Of a stretch of 64,000 bases of DNA, positions 1 through 8,249 are shown piece after piece; within the stretch, counting starts at the first letter, position 1, and every line of letters starts with the position of its first letter. The notes under the pieces are model-generated. The model was not told where the DNA came from and made no database searches. It was given only the letters and a program-made list of their open reading frames with translations. The stretch covers positions 3,844,001 to 3,908,000 of the forward strand of contig NZ_VFOL01000001.1 in assembly GCF_006716065.1 (NCBI RefSeq). Reading direction: 5' to 3'. The stretch is from Salinispora arenicola (lineage in GTDB: Bacteria; Actinomycetota; Actinomycetes; Mycobacteriales; Micromonosporaceae). Both the position numbers and the translations under genes were made by a program.

Positions 1-80
1 GCTTCAAGGACCTGGGCACCCCCGTGATCTCGGGTCACATCCGCAAACTCGTCTTCGAGCTCAAGAGCTTCCTCACCTAG
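1..80 (+). CDS. 3' end of an unidentified gene
   Basis: Only the last 25 codons lie in the window, read in the frame that ends with TAG at 78-80; the peptide ends in KLVFELKSFLT. The next gene starts 14 bases downstream on the same strand, so this is probably the preceding member of the same operon as the AAA ATPase and the DUF5682 gene. The piece is too short to assign a family. Confidence 0.5.
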   Translation, partial: FKDLGTPVISGHIRKLVFELKSFLT

Positions 81-94
81 GAGTCCAACCCCTC

Positions 95-1207
95 ATGTCC
101 GAGATGCTGCGTGCCCCCGTTGAGGTCAAGTACGCCGACGAACTCGACTACCTGGCGTCGGTCGACACCGATCCGAAGCCGTTCTCCTGGCGACTCAGCC
201 CACGCATGGTCCGGCTGTTCGTCCTCGGCTCCGAACGCGCCGACGGCCTGGACCGGGTGATCCCGCAGAAGTGGTTCGGCGACCGAAGCTTCGTCGAGCG
301 CAGCATCGTCACCCTGGCCTCCGACCGGGGACTGCTGCTCATCGGTGATCCCGGAACCGGCAAGAGCTGGCTGGCCGAGCTGCTGGCCGCCGCGATCTGC
401 CGCAACTCCACGCTGGTCGTGCAGGGCACCGCCGGCACCACCGAGGACCACATCAAGTACTCGTGGAACGTATCCATGGTCATCGGCCGGGGGCAGTCCC
501 GTGAGTCGATGATCCCGTCACCGATCATGACCGCGATGGAGCAGGGCGTTATCGGCCGCTTCGAGGAGCTGACCCGCTCCACCAGCGACGTACAGGACGC
601 GCTCATCTCCATCCTGTCGGAGAAGTATGTCTCGATTCCCGAGCTGGACCACGACAACATCGTCTTCGCCAAGCCGGGCTTCTCCATCATCGCGACCGCG
701 AACAGCCGTGACCGTGGGGTCAACGACCTGTCCTCGGCGCTGAAGCGACGGTTCAACTTCGTCCGGATCCCGGTGGTGACCAACAAACGCAGCGAGGCCG
801 AGATCGTCCGGTTCCGCACCGAGGAGCTGTTGCGTCGGCACCGCATCGAGGTGGAGGTGCCGCCCACCCTGCTGGACATCCTGCTGCAGAGCTTCGCCGA
901 CCTGCGCACGGCCGCGGCGGGGGCGACCAGTGACGACGAGAAGCTCGAGTCGGCGCTGTCCACGGCGGAGCAGATCGGCGTGCTGGAGGACGCCATCCTG
1001 CACAGCCAGTTCTTCGGCGACCGGGCGCTGCGTGCCGAAACCCTGGCTGGGTCGCTGATGGGGTCGTTGGCCCGGCGAAGCCCGGAGGACCTGGCGATCC
1101 TCAACAAGTACCTGCACGGGGTGGTGGAGCCTCGGGCCAAGCAGGACGGTGGCGGCTGGGAGGGCTTCCTCGACGGCGGCCGCCAGGCGATCGCCGCTCT
1201 GTCGTGA
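95..1207 (+). CDS. MoxR-type AAA ATPase
   Basis: 370-aa AAA+ ATPase of the MoxR/dynein-like type. The Walker A motif GDPGTGKS lies at residues 84-91, a Walker B-like acidic stretch FEEL near 156-159, a sensor-1 TAN at 201-203, and an ALKRRF arginine segment at 215-220. Such ATPases usually act as chaperones that remodel or activate a partner, often a VWA-domain protein. The gene overlaps the downstream DUF5682 gene by four bases (GTGA at 1204-1207), which implies translational coupling. No VWA partner is visible downstream; it may lie to the left of the window. The start ATG at 95 follows an AGGAG-like stretch at 80-84. Confidence 0.85.
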   Translation: MSEMLRAPVEVKYADELDYLASVDTDPKPFSWRLSPRMVRLFVLGSERADGLDRVIPQKWFGDRSFVERSIVTLASDRGLLLIGDPGTGKSWLAELLAAAICRNSTLVVQGTAGTTEDHIKYSWNVSMVIGRGQSRESMIPSPIMTAMEQGVIGRFEELTRSTSDVQDALISILSEKYVSIPELDHDNIVFAKPGFSIIATANSRDRGVNDLSSALKRRFNFVRIPVVTNKRSEAEIVRFRTEELLRRHRIEVEVPPTLLDILLQSFADLRTAAAGATSDDEKLESALSTAEQIGVLEDAILHSQFFGDRALRAETLAGSLMGSLARRSPEDLAILNKYLHGVVEPRAKQDGGGWEGFLDGGRQAIAALS

Positions 1208-4038
1208 CCGCGCCCACCGCAGGTGGCCCCTTCGTCGGTCTACGCCAACAGCTCACCGCCGCCGCCGCTGCCTTCGCCGACTCCCCGGACACTCTCGCCG
1301 GCATCCTCGCGGGCATGGTCGACGACGTCGACCGGGCCCTCGCCGTGCCGCTGGAGATCTTCCCGGTGTGCCACCACTCGCCGGCCTCCGCGCTGGCCAT
1401 GGTGCGCCGGCTGCGTGAGAAGCAGCCCCGGGTGATCTATCTGGAACTCTGCGAGGACCTGCAACCACTGCTGGGTGAACTGGGCAACTGCCGGCTTCCG
1501 GTGGCGGTGCAGGCGTTCGCCTCCGAGCTGGACGGCCACCCGAGCGAGTGGGGTCCGCTCAGCGTCGTCGCACCCATCACCGAGGCCTCCGCCGAATACC
1601 AGGCCATCGTGTACGCCCTCGAGACACCCGGGGTCGAGCTGGTGCTGGTGGACCGCTCCACCGACCACGTTTTCCAGTGGCTGCCCCGTGCCCCTGAAGC
1701 CCAGCCAGAGGGCGCCCTTCAGATGGGCGTGGAGGGCGGCCGGCCCGGCGACGACGCTGCCCTGCACGGCGACGCGGTGGGTGTGGAGATCGGCGACCTG
1801 CGCCCCGGCTTCGCGGAACTGGAGGCGTACCTGCTGCACCATGGCAAGGTGCGGCACTGGTCGGAGTGGTGGGACCAGTACGTCGAGCAGCCCCTCGCCG
1901 AGGCCGACCACGACACCTACCGACAGGTGATGGTCCTCATCGGCAGCCTGTTCCGCCGGCTACGCCCGACTCGCCCCGAGCGGTTGGACCGCGACGAGGA
2001 CCGTGAGCGCTACATGTGGACGCGGATGCGCGAACACCTCGCCGCCTCCGGCGTTGACCCTGGCCACTGCCTCTACGTCTGCGGCGCCTTCCACGCCGCC
2101 AGTCAGGTCGAACAGTTCGGCCTCGCCTCCGACGCCCCCGCCTACGAGATCAGCCCTCGTACGGGCACCCGCTGGCGGTACGGGCTGATCCCGTCCAGCC
2201 ATTCCGCCATCGAGACGCAGTTCGGCCTGGCCCCCGGTTCGGTCTCCATCGCCGCGGCGACCTGGACGAAGGCGTTGAAACGCTCGGGTCTCGTCCCGTT
2301 CCGGCTGGACGGGCAGCGCGGCGCCCGCGCCCGCGCTCGCGGCCGGGGCGGGCGGGGCGCCGCCGCACCTGCCACCGGTCTCACCGACCGGCTCTCCGGA
2401 TTTCTCGCCGCACCACCCGAGCTCACCGGCCTCGACGAGGCGGAGCTGCGCGGCTGGTGCGTCGACATCGTCCGGCTCGCCCGACGCAACGGCTACCTTG
2501 CCAGCACCGCCGACGCGATCGCCGTCTATGAGTCCTCCATCCTCCTCGCCGGATTACGGAACCGGACCCGCCCCACCCCGTACGACTTTGCCGACGCCGC
2601 GGTCACCTGCATCGAGAAGGACGTCGTCCCCGGCCGGCGTGACGTCCGCCGGCTCTGCGAGATTCTGCTCGGCGGTGACCGAGTCGGGCAGGTCGGTTAC
2701 GAGGCCCTCCCACCGCTGGCCCGCGATGTCCTCGAACGTCTCCGCCCGCTCGGTCTGGACCTGGAGAAGCGCACCGTCCAGCGGGCCCTGCTCGACCTGC
2801 ATGCCGATTCCCGACTCGCGCCCTGCTCCGATCTGCTCTGGATACTGCGGTACCTGCTTCCGCACGATGCGATTCGTCCGATCATGGGGGAGCGGCGGCT
2901 GGGTCACCGCTCCATCCAGGAGAGTTGGGATGTCGCACTCGGTCGTCACCAACGGGCCCTGATCGAGCTGGGCTACGAGGGCGTCACTGTGGAGCAGGTG
3001 CTGGAGCAGCGGCTGCGTCGCGCGGTCCGTGGGCCGCAGGCGACCGCAGCCGGAGCGTTGGCGGCCATCGAGGACGCCATCCGACTGCTCGACAGTCCCC
3101 GTCTGGTCGACGAACTCGGCGCTCGGGCCGTGGAGCTACTCGCCGCCGAGCGCACTGTCGACGACGCCCCGAACGTGCTGCGCCGCATCCGCCGGCTATT
3201 GGCCCACTACCGCGCCACCGCGACGGCTCTGCCGGCCTGGTACGAGGCGTTCGTCGCCGCCGGTTACACGCACTACTGCACCCTGCTGCCGAGCGCGTTC
3301 GTCGACGAGCAGGCCGGGGTCCGGCAGGTCGGCGCCATGCTCGGTTTCCTGTTCAGCATGGAGAATCTGGCGCTGTCCCTCGGCTGCGACCGCACGCAGC
3401 TCGAACTCGCTGTTGCACAGGCGCACCCGGAGGCACCCGCCAAGGTGGCCCTGCACTGGACGGCCCGACACCAGCTGGGCCTGCTGCCCCTCGCCGAACT
3501 GCGCGCCCGCTGTGCCGAGTTGTTGGCCAACCCGCTGGTGGTGCCGATCTTCCCGCAGTACCTCTCCGGCTTCGTGCAGGCCCTCGACCCGGTGCCCGGG
3601 CTGGCGTCGTTCGTGGTCGAGCTGATGTCGACGGCGTTCGCTCAGCTGCCCGACCCGATCCTGCTGCCCTGGCTGCCCACTCTCATCACCACGCTGCGTG
3701 AGCACGGCTCGGAGCTGGTGCCGTTGCTGATCCGTGAGGCGGCACGCACCTTTCCCGGCGCCCTGCCCGCGCTGGACACCTGGGTGCCACCCTGGGCCAC
3801 AACCACGCCGGCACCGGCCCCGCCGGTCGTGTCGGCGGGGCCGGTTGTCGGCCTGCTGACCGACCATCCCGAATCCGTCGATGCGATTGCCACGCTGCTC
3901 GGCTGCGCCAACCCGTGGCGACGACACGACCAACTCGGCCGTACCGAGGTAGCCGCGCTTCTCACCCAACACCCGGACACCGCTGTAGCCGTGGCCGACC
4001 TTCTGCCGGCAGGGTCGCGGACGTCGAGGCAGGGTTAG
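1204..4038 (+). CDS. DUF5682 family protein
   Basis: 944-aa protein starting at GTG 1204, overlapping the ATPase stop codon. The N-terminal region carries the hallmark EIFPVCHHSPASA segment (HHSP at residues 57-60), a short motif shared by the DUF5682 family, which is found beside MoxR-type ATPases in actinobacteria. A low-complexity Arg/Gly/Ala linker near residues 375-395 separates an N-terminal part from a long helix-rich C-terminal part. No catalytic function is established for the family. The genomic pairing suggests that the two proteins work together. A strong hairpin follows the stop, so this is the last gene of the transcript. Confidence 0.8.
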   Translation: MTAPTAGGPFVGLRQQLTAAAAAFADSPDTLAGILAGMVDDVDRALAVPLEIFPVCHHSPASALAMVRRLREKQPRVIYLELCEDLQPLLGELGNCRLPVAVQAFASELDGHPSEWGPLSVVAPITEASAEYQAIVYALETPGVELVLVDRSTDHVFQWLPRAPEAQPEGALQMGVEGGRPGDDAALHGDAVGVEIGDLRPGFAELEAYLLHHGKVRHWSEWWDQYVEQPLAEADHDTYRQVMVLIGSLFRRLRPTRPERLDRDEDRERYMWTRMREHLAASGVDPGHCLYVCGAFHAASQVEQFGLASDAPAYEISPRTGTRWRYGLIPSSHSAIETQFGLAPGSVSIAAATWTKALKRSGLVPFRLDGQRGARARARGRGGRGAAAPATGLTDRLSGFLAAPPELTGLDEAELRGWCVDIVRLARRNGYLASTADAIAVYESSILLAGLRNRTRPTPYDFADAAVTCIEKDVVPGRRDVRRLCEILLGGDRVGQVGYEALPPLARDVLERLRPLGLDLEKRTVQRALLDLHADSRLAPCSDLLWILRYLLPHDAIRPIMGERRLGHRSIQESWDVALGRHQRALIELGYEGVTVEQVLEQRLRRAVRGPQATAAGALAAIEDAIRLLDSPRLVDELGARAVELLAAERTVDDAPNVLRRIRRLLAHYRATATALPAWYEAFVAAGYTHYCTLLPSAFVDEQAGVRQVGAMLGFLFSMENLALSLGCDRTQLELAVAQAHPEAPAKVALHWTARHQLGLLPLAELRARCAELLANPLVVPIFPQYLSGFVQALDPVPGLASFVVELMSTAFAQLPDPILLPWLPTLITTLREHGSELVPLLIREAARTFPGALPALDTWVPPWATTTPAPAPPVVSAGPVVGLLTDHPESVDAIATLLGCANPWRRHDQLGRTEVAALLTQHPDTAVAVADLLPAGSRTSRQG

Positions 4039-4105
4039 CCTCCGTCGACTGAACCACCTCGTTCCGGTTCCCCGGTCGACCCACTGGGGAGCAGGCCCGG
4101 ACGCG

Positions 4106-4147
4106 ACGAACGCCCCGCCCGGCCGCGAGGCCGGGCGGGGCGTTCGT
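4106..4147. terminator. Strong hairpin terminator
   Basis: A perfect 19-bp inverted repeat (4106-4124 against 4129-4147) with a GCGA tetraloop sits 67 bases after the DUF5682 stop. It has no clear T-run, as is common in high-GC actinomycetes. It fills most of the stretch 4039-4351, where no gene is seen. Confidence 0.8.
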
Positions 4148-4351
4148 CGGTGTCGGTCCGCGCCGTCCGGACGGCAGCAGCATAGCGAGTACGCCCACTT
4201 GAGGTTATTACTCACGTAGATTACTGATTGGGCAATTTTGTCGGTTTAGCCTCGGCTTGGTTGCTACCGCCTGCCTGGTAGCCGAGGAACACCGGTCTGC
4301 CCTGCTGGTGATTGGTTCCTCGCCGTAACGGGGAAGGGTACCGAGAGCGCG

Positions 4352-4500
4352 ATGAATCATCAGCACCACACTCACGAACCCGTCCCTGAACGGCCAGTCG
4401 GACGCCGGGCGAGGTCACGGTGGGCCGTTGGGCTGGCCGGCGTGACCGGCCTGGCCCTGGCCGCCGTCGGGGTCTCCGCCACCCCCGCCGCCGACACCGG
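4352..4500 (+). pseudogene. 5' fragment of a secreted-protein gene
   Basis: From ATG 4352 the frame encodes a His-rich start, then an Arg-rich stretch and a hydrophobic helix with VGLAGVTGLALAAVGVSA, ending in ATPAADT. This is a convincing signal peptide. After about codon 50 the frame turns into Arg/Gly-rich sequence typical of a shadow frame, while another frame begins to encode the C-terminal half of a dehydrogenase. The gene therefore looks cut by a deletion near 4497 that fused two unrelated genes. The original product cannot be named. Confidence 0.5.
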
Positions 4501-4958
4501 CCGACCGGGTGCGGGAGGCAGCCGGCGGAACTGGCGTGGACCTGTTCGTCGACTCGGTGGGCGGCACGGTGGCGCAGGCCGCCCTGGCCGGCCTGGCGCC
4601 GTTCGGACGCCTGGTCTGCCTGGGCTGGCGGCCCGGAACGTCGGGCGAGCCCGGAACCGGCGGAGATGGTGACATGCTCGTCGGTACGGGGGACCAGGCC
4701 GGTGTCGTCGCGGTGACCACCGCGCAGCTGGCCCAGCGGTCCATCGGTTGTGTCGGCTTCTGGATGCGGCACGTGGTCGACGACCGTGAGTTGTTGTGCG
4801 GAATCGTTGGCCGACTCTTCGAGCTTGCGGCCCGGGGCCAGCTCACGGTCCACATCGACCGGACGGTCGCGTTGCACGAGATCGGTGCCGCACACGCGGC
4901 GGTCGCCGCCCGCGCCACTTCGGGAAAGGTTCTCATCGACGTACGCCGGGAGGTGTGA
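4497..4958 (+). pseudogene. C-terminal fragment of MDR zinc-type dehydrogenase / quinone oxidoreductase
   Basis: The frame containing 4509-4958 encodes about 150 residues matching the second half of medium-chain dehydrogenases: the VDLFVDSVGG strand after the Rossmann turn, a GRLVCLGW strand, and the C-terminal ARGQLTVHIDRTVALHEIGAAHAAV helix-turn that ends with GKVLIDV. The N-terminal catalytic domain and the nucleotide-binding glycine motif are missing, because the homology starts right at the junction with the signal-peptide fragment. Its stop TGA overlaps the ATG of the citE-like gene by one base, so it was probably once the first intact gene of that operon. Not expected to be active. Confidence 0.7.
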
Positions 4959-5799
4959 TGTACGCCCGGTACTGCCGTTCCATGCTCTGTACACCAGCGA
5001 CCGCGGTCGGCAGGTACGCCAACTGCCACCGTTCGGGAGCCGACATCTGCCTGGTCGACCTCGAAGACTCGTAGCGCCGCAGGACAAGGCCGAGGCCCGG
5101 CTCCGGGCGAGCGCGTTCTTCACCGGGGAGAGCGCGTCCGGTCGCCGTTGTGCCGTTCGGATGAGCATGATCACCGAACCGGACGGCATGCGGGACCTGG
5201 TCGCTATGCGCGAGTATCCGGTCCGGCCCCCCATCGTGTTGGTGCCCAAGGTCGAATCGCCGCGCGACATTGAGATTGTGGCGCGACTGCTCCGGCCGGT
5301 CCGTCCGGACCTCGAGTTGTGTGCGGTGATCGAGACACCACGAGGGGTGGAGGCCGCCGCAGCGATCGCGGCGACGTCGCCTCGCCTGCGTGCGCTGATC
5401 TTCGGGTCGGCGGACTACGCGTCCGCGCTTGGTGCCCAGCTGCGCTGGGAGCCGCTGGCGCAGGCCCGGACCCGGGTGGTGAACGCCGCCCGGGCGGCCG
5501 AGGTGGAGGCGATCGACTCACCGACCTTCCAACTGCAGGACCTGACCGCGTTGCGGCGGGAGGCCATCCTGGCACGGGACCTCGGCTTCAGCGGCAAGAT
5601 CGCCCTGCATCCACGCCAGGTGGCTGTCATCAATCAGGTCTTCTCACCCGACGCGGCGTCACTGGAGGCGGCCCGGCGAGTGGTGGCCGCTGGCCAACGC
5701 AGCGGCCAGGGCATCACCACCGTCGACGGGGTGATGGTCGGTCGGCCCTTCTTCGAGGCGTCCCGGCGGCTGCTCGACGAGTTCGACCCATCTGGCTGA
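4958..5799 (+). pseudogene. HpcH/HpaI aldolase (CitE-like lyase), frameshifted
   Basis: CitE/malyl-CoA lyase family. The first 38 codons encode MYARYCRSMLCTPAT through ICLVDLEDS and then hit TAG at 5072-5074. The rest (VAPQDKAEAR onward to 5799) continues in the frame one base back. Restoring one G in the run around 5070 rejoins DLEDS to VAPQDK, as expected for the family. The restored protein is about 280 residues, with the acyl-CoA-lyase features PKVES, AVIETPRGVEAA, FGSADYA and GKIALHPRQV. Members cleave or form C-C bonds in beta-hydroxyacyl-CoA compounds. The defect may be a true mutation or a base-call error, since the downstream part is well preserved. Confidence 0.75.
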
Positions 5800-5845
5800 C
5801 CGTAGCCGGGACCGCAGCGGTCAGTCCCCACGGCAGGGAGAGGGA

Positions 5846-7103
5846 ATGACGAGCACAGAGGAACACCAGAGCGTCGTCGGTCCGCACCGGTACCGCCACG
5901 CGGAGAAGATGATCCGGACCGCCAACCCGGTCTGGCAGGCAGCGGCCGACCACGGCCTGACCGGGATCAGGGTCGACACGCCCTCGGGCGACTCGAACAA
6001 CCGGCTCGTCGACCGGGCGACCGGCCATGAGTTCGTCAACATGTGCTCCTGTGCCTACCTCGGTCTCAACCACCATCCGGCAGTGATCGAGGGGGCGGTG
6101 TCGGCGCTGCGCGAGGCCGGGACCACCTGGCTGGTCACCTCCACCACCCGCATCCGGCACCAGCTGCTGGCCCGGCTGGAGGAGGAACTGGGAGAACTGT
6201 TCGGCGCCCAGATCCTCCCCGGTACCACCTGTAGCGCGCTCACCGCCGGCATCCTGCCCCTGATCGCCTCCGGGCACCTCGCTCCGGGCGGCCCCAGGGT
6301 GATGGTCTTCGACCGGCACTGCCACTTCTGCATGTCGTACGTGAAGCCCATCTGCGCCGAGGAGAGCCTGGTCCTCACCTGCGACCACAACGACCTGAAC
6401 TACCTGGAGGACGTCTGCCGGCGGTACCCCAGCGTGGCCTACGTCGCCGACGGCGCGTATTCGATGGGCGGCGCCGCTGCCCTCGACGGTCTGTTGGAAC
6501 TCCAGGACCGGTACGGTCTGTTCCTCTTCATCGACGACTCGCACTCGCTGTCGCTGGTCGGCGAGCGGGGTGAGGGCTTCGTACGATCCCGACTGGCCAT
6601 GAATCCGCTCACCGTCATCGTCACCAGCCTGGGCAAGGGCTTCGGCACCGGCGGTGGCGTGGCCATGCTCGGCGACGCGGCGATGTCCCGCTTTTGGCCC
6701 GGCACGCTTTTTGGCCCGGCACGCCGGACCGGTGGGATGGTCGCAGAACATGGCCCTGCCGCTGGTTGGGGCCTCGTTGGCGAGCGCCGCCATCCACCGC
6801 TCACCCGAGCTGGGTCAGTTGCAGCGCCGACTGCACGAGAACGTGGCGTACTTCGACGAACTGCTGCCCACCTCCCTGGCCGGCAACGGACTGCCGGTAC
6901 GTCGAATCACCGTGGGTGACGCCGACCGCGCGGTCCGGCTCTCCGCGGAGTTGTACCGGCGGGGCTTCTACAGTTCGGCGGTGTTCTTTCCGACCGTGCC
7001 GCAGGGCCAGGCCGGGTTGCGGATCATGATTCGCGCCGACATCGACCAGGCGGTCCTGGCCACCTTCGCCGACCACGTCCGGGAGCTCACCGATGCGGCC
7101 TGA
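5846..7103 (+). pseudogene. PLP-dependent alpha-oxoamine synthase (BioF/CqsA-like), broken by tandem duplication
   Basis: Family of 8-amino-7-oxononanoate synthase and CqsA, which condense an amino acid with an acyl-CoA. The start ATG 5846 follows GGGAGAGGG. Recognisable parts are the CAYLGLNHHP segment, FDRHCHFCMSYVK, the PLP-binding DDSHSLSLVGERG and the lysine motif TSLGKGFGTGGG. At 6691-6723 a 16-base tandem duplication shifts the frame. Deleting the first copy restores RFLARHAGPVGWSQNMALP and a continuous protein of about 413 residues ending at 7103. The stop overlaps the MaoC gene start. Function in vivo is doubtful unless the duplication is an assembly artefact. Confidence 0.75.
6691..6723. 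repeat. 16/17-bp tandem duplication inside the oxoamine synthase gene
   Basis: Copy 1 (6691-6706) and copy 2 (6707-6723) are identical apart from one extra T in copy 2 (C-TTTT versus C-TTTTT, followed by GGCCCGGCACG). Removing copy 1 restores an open frame through the gene. Confidence 0.85.
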
Positions 7104-7647
7104 CCAGGCCGGGAAGCCGACCGGGTCCGGTCCGGTCGGCTATCGGATGGTGGGGGAGAACCGGTACCGCGAACAGGTCGGCTTCTACTACGAGGAGATC
7201 GTCGTCGGCATGGTGATCGAGCATCGGCCCGGCCGCACCGTGACCGAGATGGACAACGTCCTGATGAGCATGTTGAGCATGAACGCGTCACCGCTGCACA
7301 TCGACGGTGCGTACGCCGAGGCCCGCCGGTGGGGCCAGCCCCTCGTCTCCAGTCTGGTGACCCTGAGCATCGTCGGCGGGATGACCGCCCGCAGCACCAG
7401 CGGCCGGGCCATCGCGAACCTCGGCTGGGACCGGATCCACCTTCCCCAGCCGGTCTTCGTGGGCGAGACGCTGTACGCCGAAAGCGAGGTGACCGCCAAA
7501 CGGCTCTCCGCCAGTCGACCGGGTGAGGGCATCGTGAGCTGCCGCACCATCGGCCGCAAGGCCACCGGCGAGGTGGTCCTCACCTTCGAGCGGAGCTTCC
7601 TGGTGCCGACTCAGGAATCCGGCATCGACGACACGACCGGCTACTGA
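7093..7647 (+). CDS. MaoC-family dehydratase
   Basis: 184-aa hot-dog-fold protein of the MaoC/mesaconyl-CoA hydratase type, which adds water across an enoyl-CoA double bond. It shows YYEEIVVGMVIEHRPGRTVTEMDN and NASPLHIDGAYAEA, equivalent to the catalytic Asp/His hydratase loop (N-x2-PLH-D), plus the QPVFVGETLYAESEV strand typical of the fold. It overlaps the end of the broken oxoamine synthase gene by 11 bases and is the only intact member of the 4.4-7.6 kb operon. With the CitE-like lyase it could process a branched hydroxyacyl-CoA; the substrate is not readable from sequence. Confidence 0.85.
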   Translation: MRPDQAGKPTGSGPVGYRMVGENRYREQVGFYYEEIVVGMVIEHRPGRTVTEMDNVLMSMLSMNASPLHIDGAYAEARRWGQPLVSSLVTLSIVGGMTARSTSGRAIANLGWDRIHLPQPVFVGETLYAESEVTAKRLSASRPGEGIVSCRTIGRKATGEVVLTFERSFLVPTQESGIDDTTGY

Positions 7648-7763
7648 CCGTGACTTTCGCTCCCGTCTTCTGCGTCTCGTGACGAACGACGCCGCGGTGC
7701 ACATGCCTCGACCCACCGCGGTACGCCGAGTCGGTGACGTCCGAGAGGACGATCGCGGTGGGA

Positions 7764-7790
7764 TGTCGAGAATCCAGGATCGGTTCCGTC
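7764..7790 (+). promoter_or_regulatory. Predicted ECF42 promoter
   Basis: TGTCGA at 7764-7769, a 17-base spacer, then CGTC at 7787-7790. This matches the promoter described for ECF42 sigma factors (TGTCGA and CG[A/T]C). It lies about 50 bases upstream of the DGPF gene start and implies autoregulation of the DGPF-ecf42 pair. Confidence 0.6.
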
Positions 7791-7838
7791 CCCGAGAGGA
7801 ACACGGCCACAATGGGCCGTACCGACAAGGGAGACACG

Positions 7839-8249
7839 GTGGCCAAGTACCTGCTGCTCAAGCACTACCGAGGTGGGCCGGCCCCTGCGGTGGACTGTGC
7901 GCCGATGGACCGGTGGACGCCGGACGAGGTCGACGCGCACATGCGGTTCATGAGCGACTTCGCGACGCGGCTGGAGGAATCGGGCGAGTTCGTCGACATC
8001 CAGGCGCTGGCGCCCGACGGTACGTTCGTGCGGTACGACGGCGAAGGGCGGCCACCAGTGACCGACGGACCGTTCGTCGAGACCAAGGACCTGATCGCCG
8101 GGTGGTACATCATCGACGTGGAGTCGTGGGATCGCGCGGTACAGCTGGCGGGGGAGTTGTCGGCGGCCCCGGGGCCGGGCGGCAAGCCGATCTACGAATG
8201 GCTGGAGGTCCGGCCGTGCTACGGCATACCGGCCGCTGTGACGGAGTGA
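7839..8249 (+). CDS. YciI-like DGPF-domain protein
   Basis: 136-aa protein beginning VAKYLLLKHYRGG. The family's name-giving motif is present as TDGPFVETKDLIAGWYIIDVES. GTG 7839 is chosen over ATG 7812 because AAGGGAGA (7827-7834) is well spaced in front of it. DGPF proteins are the constant genomic partners of ECF42 sigma factors; their biochemical role is unclear. The stop overlaps the GTG start of the sigma gene by four bases (8246-8249), so the two are translationally coupled. Confidence 0.85.
   Translation: MAKYLLLKHYRGGPAPAVDCAPMDRWTPDEVDAHMRFMSDFATRLEESGEFVDIQALAPDGTFVRYDGEGRPPVTDGPFVETKDLIAGWYIIDVESWDRAVQLAGELSAAPGPGGKPIYEWLEVRPCYGIPAAVTE

Noticed and set aside
3196..4215. 339-aa minus-strand open frame at the end of the DUF5682 gene
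   Set aside because: Runs across the terminator hairpin and is Arg/Gln-rich; antisense shadow.
7679..8245. N-terminal extension of the sigma factor
   Set aside because: It overlaps the DGPF gene in another frame and shows Arg/Gly-rich shadow composition; sigma region 2 begins after GTG 8246.
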